The notes under the pieces are model-generated. The model worked only from the letters and a program-made list of their open reading frames with translations. It made no database searches and had not been told where the DNA came from. From Kuschelorhynchus macadamiae (taxonomy: Eukaryota > Arthropoda > Insecta > Coleoptera > Curculionidae), in NCBI GenBank assembly GCA_030620095.1, contig JAUTXW010004484.1:235001-299000 (forward strand): a DNA stretch of 64,000 nucleotides. The letters run 5' to 3'. Made by a program: the position numbers and the translations under genes. Numbering within the stretch: the first letter of the stretch is position 1; each line of letters begins with the position of its first letter. Of this stretch, positions 39,582 to 51,107 are shown piece by piece.

Positions 39582-41160
39582 TTTTTCCATTCTTTTGTTA
39601 CTCAATCATTTCGACTATGTATGTACATATAAATTTATTATTATTATTAGGAAATATAATGTGTCTGTCTGTATATATAAATGTCATAAATTGTTACATT
39701 GAACAATAGTCTATAAATTTTCGATTTAATTTTTATTGTTGAAATGGCATTTTTTATCAAGTTTATGTATATATTTGATTACTCAATGTTGGATAAAACA
39801 ACAATAATAATAATAATTAATTAATAGGTTTACTTTTATATTTTAAGTATAATCATATTTTGTTACTCATTGAAAAAATGCACAGGCCTTATATTTGAGT
39901 TTATCTAAGACGGTTGTTATTTGATTATTTTCAAGGAAATGATTACTTGGCAATACAGCACCGCAAGTTAGTCCGGCTCCAGCTTTCAACCGAGCAAGCA
40001 TATATCTCGGCATATATCGTATATCACATCTTTCAGATCGGAAAATAGGTCTTAAATAAATTTAGTTCTTATTGTTCATGTTATAATTATGATTTGCATA
40101 TGTACAAATAAAATTATATTTCGTACGAGTGTTCTTTATTGTCATTGATTACAACACTCAAAATCTTATTTTTTTATCTGTCTGTGGATATAATATAAAA
40201 TGAATGTATGATGTATGATTGATTTCTAATATTTTGCTTTCGGCTATGTACTTATTATTATTATTATTATTATGAAATATAATGTGTCTGTCTGTATATA
40301 TAAAATTACCTTACCAAGGCTTTGTATGTACGTGATATAATTTTTTATTATCATAATTATTAGTATAATGTATTGTCTATCTGTCTGTCTGTAGATATAT
40401 ATGAATTTATTTTCATTTCGACTATGTTCTATGTACGTATTATCATTATCATATTGTCTGTCTGTTATCATATCTAAATATGATAAATAACTTTTTTTTC
40501 ATTCTTTTGTTACTCAATCATTTCGATTATGTATGTACATAGGTATAAATTTATTATTATTATTAGGAAATATAATGTGTCTGTCTGTATATATAAATGT
40601 CATAAATTGTTACATTGAAGAATAGTCTATAAATTTTAGATTTAATTTTTATTGTTGAAATGACATTTTTTTATCAAGTTTATGTATATATTTGATTACT
40701 CAAAATCTTATTTTTTTTGTCTGTCTGTGGATATAATATAAATTTTTTATTCTAGGTGGTATGAATGTATGATGTATGATTGATTTCTGATATTTTGCTT
40801 TCGGCTATGTACTTATTATTATTATTATTATTATTATTATGAAATATAATGTGTCTGTCTGTATATATAAAATTACCTTACCAAGGCTGTGTATATACGT
40901 GATATAATTTTTTATTAATTTATTTTCATTTCGACTATGTACTACGTACGTATTATCATTATTATATTTGTCTCTCTGTTATCATATCTAAATATGATAA
41001 ATGTTTAGATTGAAGAATAGGCTACATTATAGCCTACAGATGATATCTTACCGAGGTTTTGTACGTGATATTTTTTATTATTATAATATAATTGTCTGTC
41101 TGTCTGTCTGTAGATATATATGAATTTATTATTAAATATATCGATTTCAGATTCTGATAT
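39582..41160. repeat. ~0.9-kb tandem duplication with ATT/TGTC microsatellites
   Basis: The stretch beginning 'cattcttttgttactcaatcatttcga' occurs at 39589 and again at 40499, and the following ~300 bp repeat with small changes. Shared sub-blocks (gaaatataatgtgtctgtctgtatata) occur at least four times. No coding capacity. Confidence 0.8.
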
Positions 41161-41219
41161 TTTCGTTTTTTTCTAGTATTAATTAACCAAATTCCTGTTG
41201 TGTGGTTGATACAAGCGCT

Positions 41220-41975
41220 AGAGCCTGCATCATTAGTATAAACAAATATATTTTTTTCTTACACGAGGTGACCGCGTTGTTGGAATTTAACATTCAACAA
41301 CAATCATTTCATAACACCATTTTTGTTCGATGCCTAAAAATAAAACGATTTGTTTATTATAAATTTAATTAGTTTTGCTTTCGAAAACGGAAACTTGACG
41401 CAAATGCTGCTTACCATGCAGTTGGTTACTGACAGAATTGCAAATTCTACAAAATATTTTTTCTTTATCTGCTACTCTTCCTCGCGCTGTTCGTATTACA
41501 CTATAGCAAGAGCGCGAGGTACGAGAAGACCACGTGATTATATTCGACTAATCACAGGCTGGAGCGGTGGAGCGGTTGGAGCTGTAAAGCCAGCATCATT
41601 ATTATATACGAAATATTTTTTTTCCTTATCTGCTACTCTTCCTCGCGCTGTTCGTATTACGCTATAGCAAGAGCGCGAGGTAACGAAGAGACCACGTGAC
41701 TATATTCGACCAATCACAGGCTGGAGCGGGTGGAGCTGTAAAGCCTGCATCATTTTTATATAGCAAATATTTTTTTTCTCAGGTCGTTTTTGCTCTCGTT
41801 ATGTATAGTGACGTCACAGCTAGAACCACGTGACTATATTCGACCAATCACAGACTGGAGCGGTGGAGCGGCTGGAGCTGTAAAGCCTGCATCATTATTA
41901 TATACGAAATATTTTTTTCCTTATCTGGTACTCTTTCTCGCGCTCTTCGTATACAATATTGCCGATAGCAATGTT
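41220..41975. repeat. Palindromic hr-like repeat cluster B
   Basis: Same two modules as cluster A. Palindromes (cctcgcgctgtt...aagagcgcgagg) lie at ~41481 and ~41641, with a truncated copy at ~41937. The ~110-bp module lies at ~41523-41635, 41690-41785 and 41823-41930, all plus orientation, with a partial copy at 41222. The right edge cuts into the 3' end of the next gene. Confidence 0.78.
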
Positions 41976-42563
41976 GTAAAAATCCGCATCAAATGACAAA
42001 AGAATCGTTTTTGGTACGAGCGAGGCGATTATTTCCAGAATATTCTCGCAGGTGTGATGCTCGCGCACCAGGGTCCAGTTCAACAAATTGCACAGTGTAC
42101 GTACAAACAAATGCATCAGCTCGGCAATAGAGTCGAATTTGCGTAGATTCGTCGACAGGTAGGTGCAACCCATTGAATGTAGACGGTAGGTATCGTTGTG
42201 GAGTTCTTCGCTAGCGGTCCCATACCAGTGAAGAAGAAAGCGAGCATTCAGAAATTCAATCAATCGTGCGATAATCAGAGCATTGTCAACATTGCCGCTC
42301 GCCGTTCTAACGATGTATCGAAGATTTTGTTGGCTGATCGCTTGCAAATTTTTACTCGGTATCTTCACGGACCAACTTATGTCGTTATCTTGTTCGACAG
42401 TTAAACGGTTCCAACTAAGCTGGGTAAACTCGTATGCCTCAATACACAAATTGATTTCGTAGTGACGCGACATGTACGAGTGATTGTGTGTTGTCACACA
42501 AGGAACTATGTGTAACGAACTCCATAGCTTGGTATCCGGCAAAGGTGAAGGACGTCTCTTCAT
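41898..42563 (-). CDS. Virus-like protein of unknown function, C-terminus in repeat
   Basis: ATG at 42563. 221 codons, of which the last ~25 are read from repeat cluster B and are probably not native, so the gene is likely 3'-truncated. Content is mixed alpha/beta with many Arg/Leu, without signal peptide or membrane helix. Motifs such as KLWSSLHIVPCV and CENILEIIASLVPK were not recognised. Intronless, with higher GC than the flanks and divergent from the W-D-W repeat gene ~0.8 kb away. Confidence 0.5.
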   Translation of the reverse strand: MKRRPSPLPDTKLWSSLHIVPCVTTHNHSYMSRHYEINLCIEAYEFTQLSWNRLTVEQDNDISWSVKIPSKNLQAISQQNLRYIVRTASGNVDNALIIARLIEFLNARFLLHWYGTASEELHNDTYRLHSMGCTYLSTNLRKFDSIAELMHLFVRTLCNLLNWTLVREHHTCENILEIIASLVPKTILLSFDADFYNIAIGNIVYEEREKEYQIRKKIFRI

Positions 42564-43405
42564 GGTTGATCAAGCGCTGCTCGATTGTGTGTGCCAGAGA
42601 GAATCGTTGAAACTAGCGAATAAACTTGCCGACTGACTGAGGTGTTCGACGCTAGACTGACGAAGTCACCCACGCGCGCAAACTCACCACAGTGATGTGA
42701 TGACCAAAACTAGTGTCGAATTTATATTTGTACACACGCGGAAGATAACGCTTATTGTGTGGCGCTGCTAGCGGCCAAAACAATTAACTAGCTTATTTTG
42801 CGCCACGTGAACGAATATTTATGACGACGTTAAATGCAAATGAAGGTGCTTCCGCTTCTCCCGTCTATGTGGTTTCCCCCCACACCAACGACGACTTGTC
42901 TCGCACGCACTGGATCGCTCGCTGGATGCGGTGGTATTGAATGATAATGCTCGTGAAGGAGGCGAACGGGACACGAGGAGACAAATCTCAACAGTTGCAG
43001 CTACGCCATAGCAGGAGCTGCTCGCTCGTCGGGCAAAAACTGTTAATTCTGATATCGAACGAATACAATTATTTGTTGTTTATTATTATTTGTAGCAATT
43101 CTTGTGTTTTGCTGTCGCATTGGTGAACTACATATCGCTGACATATCGTGGCGACACAACAGCTGCTGATGATCGGTTTGTGAAAGCGATAGGGCTGAAT
43201 GGTGTTAGCTTCAAAGCTATTCAATTTCCGCGTACATCTGTACCAAGCTAGCTAACAGCGGATTATACCCTCAGTGTATCATAACTCATTAATATTAATG
43301 AGAAAAGGGTGTTTCATTAAATCTCATAATAATAATATATATCTCACCTAACCCTAACTGTGCCGCGTCGAATGTGGGTATTTTGTTTTTTTTTGGAAAT
43401 GCAAA
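42564..43405. other. Intergenic region between divergent virus-like genes
   Basis: No ORF with a plausible product. GC-richer left half, then AT-rich with 'taataataatatatatctcacc'. Possible promoters for both flanking genes. Confidence 0.45.
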
Positions 43406-45361
43406 ATGTCACCAGTATACAACAAGATTGAGGTTGAAAAAGGTGTCGTGGTGCCGAAATACAAAACCTGTGTGTTATGTGAAGCAATCAAATGCCCGGC
43501 AAATGATCGGTCGTTCGAAATACGTTGGCCTTTCAAAAAATGTCCTTTACAAGAAGCTCGACGGCGCCGACGAAAGGTATGGACTTTAAAAGAAGAAAAA
43601 AAGACGAAGAATCTACCCTTTTTTACGGAGTTATTATGTAGTAGTAGTAGTACTGCGGATGAAGGAAAGCAGCGCCACGCTCCCGCAATTAACAATTATT
43701 ATTATTCAACTCTACTACAACTACAGGGCACCGTGTATTTTTCTGAAACGATTCAACAATGCGTCTGTTGTCAAATGATGATAGCAGCGAGTATCTCGAG
43801 TTTCCAACAAGTCTGGAATAAGCTGAGATTTGTTCGTCTGATAGTGGGTTTCAAGTCTTTTGAAGATTTTATTCGCTATTTTTTGTTTCGCTTTGTCGAA
43901 ATAAGCGGCGGGACCGCGCCAAATGTTCTGCTGTCAGCCTATCAATTGTGGCATGGGCGAAATATTGTCCAATTAAATTTGAATGCCGTGTATGCGTATA
44001 AATTAAAAGGCTATCACATAAAATATGCTATGAAAAGAAAACAGTTTTTTTACGTGTTTTTGTTCCCTAGAATGTCTAGTGAGTGTTAGACCCACACCAC
44101 CCTATCATTGCGCAACAAGTTTTTATTATTACGATATATTTTTGCCATCAGCTCGTCGTTACAACGAGCGCGGGTTATGGGAACCACATCCTGCATCGAT
44201 TGAAGATTTTGTGAATGTGCTCTTTTCACAATTCATGTTTCATGCTCTACAATGTTTATTCGGCCTAAAGACCTTGCAAAACTACACGGCTTGTCTGTCG
44301 GGAAACGACTTTGTTCATTGGCAAACCGTCACCCGGCATACTCAATTTCCGTGGCACAAAAACGCCAGCTATAGTCCCTTTCTGACAGATCAAATTGTTC
44401 AATTGAATCCGATGTGTAATTGGAGTTTGTATCGTTTGACAAAAAACTCTGCTATAACGTTAAACTATTTATATCAGTATAGTCCTTGGCTTTCGTATGG
44501 ACCTTTATCGCGACATCGATCCTTGACATTTGATGATGTGTACAAAAACCCAGACGCAGAGTGGGATTGGAAAGCTCTCACTATACACCCAAATATAACA
44601 CTTGACCATATCAAAAAACTCCACATTTGCCATGGCAATCCGATTATATCATGTTTAATCCCAACATTGCTTTGGGCAAAGAGAAGATAAAAATACCTGT
44701 GTGGAAATGGCATCAACAAGATCACGAGGGTTTTTTAGCCGCCGTCAGTTTGCCGTGTTTCGGTTTTGAAAAATTATGTAATGATCTGCCACGCATTCTA
44801 CACAATTCGCAGAGAGTCGCTGTGCTCACGCGCTTTTGGGGATGTAATCCTAACGTTACCTACACCTTGGCCAAAACAAACGACGCCCTGCCGTACGCAG
44901 CAATGAATCCCGCCTTAGGAGCAGGTGATCTACGACGGATTTTTCTTAAAAGCATACCAGGTCGAGTGACAATAAAAAATATTGCTCGCAATCCAAATAT
45001 CACGCTGTACTTGGTGACGCAACACTGTGTGAAATTTCAACATTTTCCTGGAGATTTGTGCCGGAATTCATTTGAAGGAGAAAAACGTAAATTTCGACGA
45101 CGACTCGTGCGCGCAGCTAATATAATCAAGAAATGGTGGTTGCATCACATGTATAAACCGTCATCAGTGTACGTGAACGAGGTTTTACAGCCGCGTTTTT
45201 ATCAGCTCCAACATCATGAGGAGGGCGGTGATACAGATCAACCGATAACAACAGTTTTCCGCAGATCCACAGTTAACGTTGCTCTAGACACTAGAAATCC
45301 GTGCCATGATGTCCCAATGTTTCCTTCGCATCGCCCCTTTTCTCTGCGTCCACACTACTGA
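43406..45361 (+). pseudogene. Giant-virus-style repeat protein (W-D-W / N-P-N-I repeats), two frame breaks
   Basis: ATG at 43406; frames are 43406-44089, ~44079-44690 and 44627-45361. The first and third share one register, so one insertion and one deletion compensate. The first part has Cys pairs (CVLCEAIKC, CVCC). The middle carries repeats of the type PDAEWDWKALTIHPNIT and the last part FNPNIA, NPNVT, NPNIT. Tandem W-D-W...N-P-N-I-T units are characteristic of repeat proteins in mimi-like, irido- and other large DNA viruses and are rare in animals. The C-terminus is basic (KRKFRRRLVRAANIIKKWW). Function unknown. The best evidence here for a large-virus source. Confidence 0.65.
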
Positions 45362-48300
45362 GACGGACCTGTACCGGGGCTCTCTAAAAATGTAATTTTT
45401 CTTCCTCTTTACATTAAATTCATGTCTGATTAATTATCAAAATATTCAAATGCAAACGTTATCTTGAATCGAAAGAAAAAAAAACTAAGAAAAAAGAGGT
45501 AGTTTTTATATTTCTTTTATTATTTAAAATAATAAATTCCTATATGCATATATAAAGACGTAGAATTTTAAGAAAGCTTAAAATTGCTACTTTGCACCAG
45601 AAAACGCATCCTTATCTTATAACCACTTGACTTTTCGGCTAAAGGAATGCAAGCAAGCGTGAGAACGCTGTAAAGAACTATAGGAAGTCCATAAGGGAGA
45701 AATTCGTTTATTACGCGTGGGTAGAGACGCATATAAATAGAGGCCGGAAAATAACGTGTGTATTCGGGATCTGAATTGCTCTCTGACAGTTACCATAAAT
45801 CTGGGAGGCATAGATAATCAGGACCTGAATCAATCTCTTAAATTAAACAGAGAAAAGGCTTCTGACAGTTAAGCTTAGGAAAGTTGAATGCTGGCACTGC
45901 ATTGTTTCTTGACAGTTACCATAAATCTGGGAAAACATATGCAGAGTCGGAATTTGGCTTAAAGAACTAAGTGCAAATCTGGGGAGTTCTAAAATCTCTG
46001 TTTTATTTTAAACATTTTTGGGGAAAAACATTCTAATTTCTGTAATACTAAAAAGGGGATCTGAAAGGGCTTTTGACAGTTAAGCTTGGGAAGGTCTAAC
46101 TCTGGTTCTGCGTTGTTTTTTGACAGTTACCATAAATCTGGGAAAACATGCGCAGAACTGGAGTTTGACTTAAATAACTAAGTGATAAATCTGGGAAGCT
46201 CGATATAATCAGAACCTTCTTTTTAAATTTTATCTAGGGGTTTAGGGTGAAATTTTTAATCCAAATTTTAATATTAATAAAATCTAATAAGGGGGTTTTA
46301 AAAAAGGAGTTTATTTACTTTTTTGTTTCTTAAAAAAGGCACGAAATAAAGCGACACGGTTGCGAAAGTCGCCTAGATCTTCGCTGGGCTGTCAATATAC
46401 AGGTGAGCATCTTATTAACTGGGGGAGGGTAAAGAAAAGAAAAAAATCATCAATATTTTAAAACAAATGTATTCAAATTGTATTTAGTTTATTCCTTAAT
46501 TGGGCTCACTGCACAAATGTTCAACATCGTGTATTAAGTATGCCGGACGGGTTAACAAATCAAAAGTAATTTATTCATTAACTGTCTTGGTAAAAAAAAA
46601 GTACGAGAGTCGCTCGACAGCTATATAAAAAAAATCAAATGACGTCTATTCGTTAAATATCATTAAAAAAAAAAGATATTTTTTACATGGCATATCGTTC
46701 TTAAACTGCAGGAAATTTATAATAATTTAAGAGGCATTTATTCGTTCAATGTCTTTCAAAGTATCTATTGCGAAAATTATTGGCAACGCCAAATCAGGTT
46801 CGCCGAAATTAAAGCTAGCAAATTGTGCGTCAATTTGTTTGACTTCATGGCTACTAGTTAGCTGTTTTTGGCTGTACAAAATGGCCTTTACCACGCATGA
46901 TTGGTAAATTGTTTACACTCGTAAAAAAAAGAGAACAGGGAGAGAAAAAAATATAGCAAATAATAACTTTTAAATACTGAAGTAAATAAGTATAAATAAA
47001 TAAATTATAAGGGAAATCCCGATCAAATTCTATGCCGTGAAGGATTATTGTAACAACAAAAAAAAAAAGGAACAAGAGGACGGCCGCCGGTGCCGCGCCG
47101 GTCGAAAACCAAAAACAGCAATTAAATTGGACATTTGTGTTAATGACTTAAAAGTAGGTTACAGTAGGTATATAAGATATGTTTATTTTTGTGGCAATTG
47201 TGTGACAATCCCGGGTGTCGACCGCAGCTTGCATATAATGTCTTTTGGGAAACAAAGCTAAATTATTTTTATCTGTGTTTTGGAACAAAGGGTAACCGTC
47301 AGAGCTCCGACAATAAAGATGGCATTGTAATTTACTTTTGGGTATCACTCATATGGATTACTAAGGTCGATTATTGCTTGTCGGAAAAAGAGAAGTTGTG
47401 ATCTGTTCGGCTGTGGTCGTTAGGGTGTCCTCACTGCAGAATACCGACTGGTTACAACAGAGACAATTGCTAGTCAACTTTTTATAGTCCATGTGAAAAT
47501 CTGCCAATGAGCTGTTCCACAGTGGTCGTTAGGAATGATCCTCACTGCTAGTGGACTGTTCAACCAAGTATATCAATACATATCGATATTGGATCTTGGA
47601 GTCGTTATAGAACGAAAATATAAATCAAAAGAATACGCAACTTCCGTTACGTAAAAAAAAAGAAATAGGTTTCTATATGCTGCTATAGAAAAAGAAAAGG
47701 TGTAGAAAAGGACGGTGACTTCTTGAGCCAAATACAGTTAAAGATGTTAGCGTTATCTAAAAGGTTACAAAATATAGGATGGCCATTGTAGTTAAAATAT
47801 TATGTATTTACTTATAGATAAGCTGTTTATTGGTTCATTCTCTTGTGTATGAATTATTCAATTTTTTTTTATTTTTGAATATATAATTATTATGGTAAAT
47901 TAGTTTGTTTTATTCTTAAGAATGAGTATGATGTATTTACAGAATAATAAAATGTGTCGAACTTCTAAGAACCTGGGAATAAAGACAACGTAGGTCGTAA
48001 AAAGGTAAACAAAAAAAAAACGATCACAGCCATACTAGCATTTATTAAATTTATACAGGACCGGGGTAAGGGGTGTTTCACTACGAAGATTATGTAACTG
48101 ATAAAATATGGGTGGTCATTATTTCGACCAATTCGTTTTGCAGCGAATATCCCTTCGTTCTATTGCGTGCCTGTGCCAATATCCACAGTCATTTGTTAGG
48201 TCAACTTCAAGACCAATATCCACAAAGTCACATTTTGTGGCAAAAAGTTTTGCCATGGGCAGTAATCTGGAAAGCTTGTCTTTCATGCGTCTAATAGAAA

Positions 48301-48600
48301 TCAACTACAACTGTCCCATGTCTCGCCAAGGCGTGATGCTACCTTTCAGGCTCACCTCGGGAACATCGATGTGTGTATTTCTTCGTGACGTTCGAGCGAC
48401 GGCGACGCCGACATTCCACAACTAAAACGACAGCGCCATCTACGTCGTCGTACACTACACACACTATAGTGTAGTGCAGTGGTGGATATAAATATAACAG
48501 ATTCTAATAGTAAGTAAGACTCACTCGTTATTCGGTAACGGGAGCATCAGCATCAGCAGTTAGTTATCACGTTACTAATACGTACTAATACGTCGGTCGC
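45362..48600. other. Gene-poor region with local duplications
   Basis: Short ORFs exist but overlap antisense, open at non-ATG codons or cross repeats, and none shows a domain. Includes the 213-bp duplication at 45.78-46.21 kb, a ~108-bp direct repeat (gtggtcgttagg at ~47418 and ~47525), and long A/T runs. Confidence 0.55.
45783..46210. repeat. 213-bp tandem duplication
   Basis: Landmarks 'tgacagttaagctt' (45862, 46075) and 'tgacagttaccataaatctggga' (45905, 46120; a third at 45784) recur in order. Divergence is moderate. Confidence 0.75.
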
Positions 48601-48635
48601 TTGCTGTAGTGTAGTGTACTCATGCACGCTAATCA

Positions 48636-50998
48636 ATGCTTAACATGGAAAAAGAAATCACTGATGTGTCGGGGAATCCACCAGAGCAGGCACGCCTCAT
48701 CGTCCCTCGTCTGGACACTACGGCCAGTATCTTTCAACAAAATCAATCCGGGAATTCGGCAACAGCCGACGCCGACTCGATCACACTCGAGGAAGCATAT
48801 GCCATTGAAGAGGCCACAAGAGCGCAATCTAACTCTCCCGCATGGTTCCGAGCGCGCCACGGTCGTTTCACCGCCTCAAATTTTAAGAAACTGGCACAGA
48901 GAAAAAAAGAAATTATAACGAAATAAACAGTCATTTCGTTATAATTGGATTGCATTTATAAATTAAAAAGATATTTTAAGATGGGTATCGCCATCTCTCG
49001 GTCGATCTGGTAACTGACGCTTTTGTACCAATTACAGATTGTCGATTTTCGGCATAGAACTCTATTATCTAGTTATAATTTCGCAGTTACCGACTTTTAA
49101 ATCGGAATCAAATTAAAGATTTCTTTAATATGTTAAATTGTAAAACAGCGTACTTTACCGGGATTAAAACATCAATTTTTGACGATAGAAGTGGACAAGT
49201 TGACCGAAAAGGTACAGCCACTTCAGCTGGGTCCGCCATAGTGGTTAGGTGAGTGTTTTAATTTCTTAAAAATTTCACCCATGAAAATGTAAGTAATCCT
49301 TTCGAATTTTATCATATGTTCAATATCACTGATATACCTTAATATCAGGAGTTGGTTTAGCTAAATATTTTCATATTTGATTGAAAGATGATGATTTAAA
49401 CTTGCATTTTCATACATATTTTTTTTTTAAACTGAGTAATATCCGAAAGGAAATTTAATATTGAGTTCTCTAAGTTTTTTTTAGGCGTTTGCCACAATAT
49501 TTTGGAGGCTTAACCTCAATATTCCATAAATTATTATTCTAGTTTTTCATATTTTTATAATTTTATCGAAACACTCACCACATCTATGGTCGCTGAAAGT
49601 CATTTTTATTGTTAATTTCATATCTATGTTATATTGATATTTACCTGTACTGGCTAAGGCCATATGGATTATATTTTTTTTAAAATATTTTGTAATTAGA
49701 GTACAAAATATTGTTTTTTATTCTTACTTTTAAATTTATTTTGATTTTATCCCTCTCACCTGATTTGATTTTTACTGCATAGATATACTTTTTCTTTTGT
49801 GATTTTGTTCTTGAGTAACAGGAAAATTAAAATTTGTTACCAATTTTAAATTTTAGTTTATTCTATTTAATATGGTATTTAACTTCACTATAACATAGTT
49901 ATTTTTAAGGATTTAATTGTCATAAAAAAAGTTTGTAATTATTTCTGAAGTTGAAAGTCACTATTCTGGTCTAAAACTTTAAATCATCTTTACATGTAAT
50001 CACTGAGGCTGACAGATTACCACGCCAAGCAGTTCTGTGGTTGAGTCCTCCGAGATACCATTGAAGTCCTGAAGACAGAAGAGGCTAACCAAGGGACAAT
50101 CCAAAGCCTACAGGCGAAGAGGTTCCGGAGAGGCTAATACACAGTTCAGGCAGTTAAGTAGTCAGTTGTCAGCAGATGTAAAGACCAGAGTACAAAAAAA
50201 AAACTAATAAAATCCTTAAACTTTTAAAATCTATTTATAGCTTTTAGTATAATTTTTATTAAACTGTTTATATATTTTTTAGTAGTTTTTATTTGCTGTG
50301 AGATGGCGCCATATAAATTTTGGCCAATAAAATAAGAGGTAATCCACACTAGCCGAGCTAACTTTAAAACTTTTTGACCAGCTCCAACTTGGTCATTTGC
50401 TCTCCAAAAAGTAACAAAAAAAAAACTTTCTCCAATAAAGTAATTTTTGCGTTACAAAATAAACATGAAATTTTTAAATGACCTGTGGGAACCTAAAGAC
50501 CTAAGTTATATTGATTCTGTGCGGCATGGAAAAGAAGAAGAAAAAAACGCAAAAACACTTTACGAGATTAGCACGGGATGTCCAGTGTGGCCCGTAGGAT
50601 TGGTTATTACGCCACACGCATCATATATGGCTGCTAGTCCCGATGGCTTAGTTTACGATCCGTCAGCTGAAAGTTATGGCCTATTAGAAATAAAATGTCC
50701 TTCTGGTAAAACGACTTCCACTTTAAGGGATGCATTAAAAAGTTCAAGCTACATTTTAGTACCGAATGAAAAACACGATGGAGGATATCAAGTTAATAAA
50801 ACGCACGCGTATTACTACCAAATCCAGGGCCAAATGCTGGTAACGGGATTATTATGGTGTGATCTCGTTATATATTTTGCGGCGGAACAAAATGTAATTA
50901 TTCACCGGGTGAATTTTGACGCGGAGTTTTCTCGTCAAATGTATGAGAAATTAAATGACCTTTATGTGAACAAAGTAGTACCGCTGTTGCGTGATTAA
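48636..50998 (+). pseudogene. YqaJ-type (lambda exonuclease-like) nuclease, split by an insertion
   Basis: Part 1 (ATG 48636 to 48926) ends with WFRARHGRFTASNFKKLA, the N-terminal R-x(n)-TAS motif of YqaJ-type viral recombinase nucleases. Part 2 (50465-50998) contains HGKEEEKNAKTLYE, SPDGLVYD and LLEIKCPSG, the PD-(D/E)xK core (D, then E-x-K), and a Gln-rich helix (YYYQIQGQM). Between them lies a 1.5-kb insertion flanked by a 9-bp direct repeat. Removing it would still leave a frame mismatch near an A7 run, so the gene is dead as assembled. A TATAAATA at ~48485 may be its promoter. Such genes in insects are usually transposon-borne. Confidence 0.75.
48930..50456. mobile_element. 1.5-kb non-coding insertion with 9-bp flanking repeat
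   Basis: aaataaaca occurs at 48921-48929 and 50457-50465, flanking the insert. It has no ORF with motifs. Ends gtcatttcgttat and (reverse) gtaacgcaaaaat share only a weak resemblance. A 9-bp duplication suits Mutator-like elements, so a non-autonomous MULE is possible. Confidence 0.5.
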
Positions 50999-51107
50999 AC
51001 TAAAACACAGAACTGTTAATAATATAAAAACCTAACTGCCAATAAGCAAAACCACTTTAGATACCAAAGTTCATCAGATCAAAGTCCAAGCAATTTTCGA
51101 CGCTGGA

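Noticed and set aside
21806..41975. A single ~20-kb transposon bounded by the two repeat clusters
   Set aside because: Virus-like genes continue beyond cluster B to 45.4 kb, cluster A contains copies in both orientations, and no target duplication was found.
43341..43365. Telomeric repeat (ctaaccctaac)
   Set aside because: Only one and a half units, not the arthropod TTAGG array.
48073..48425. ORFs of 70-105 codons on both strands
   Set aside because: Mutually overlapping, no motif; chance frames in GC-richer DNA.
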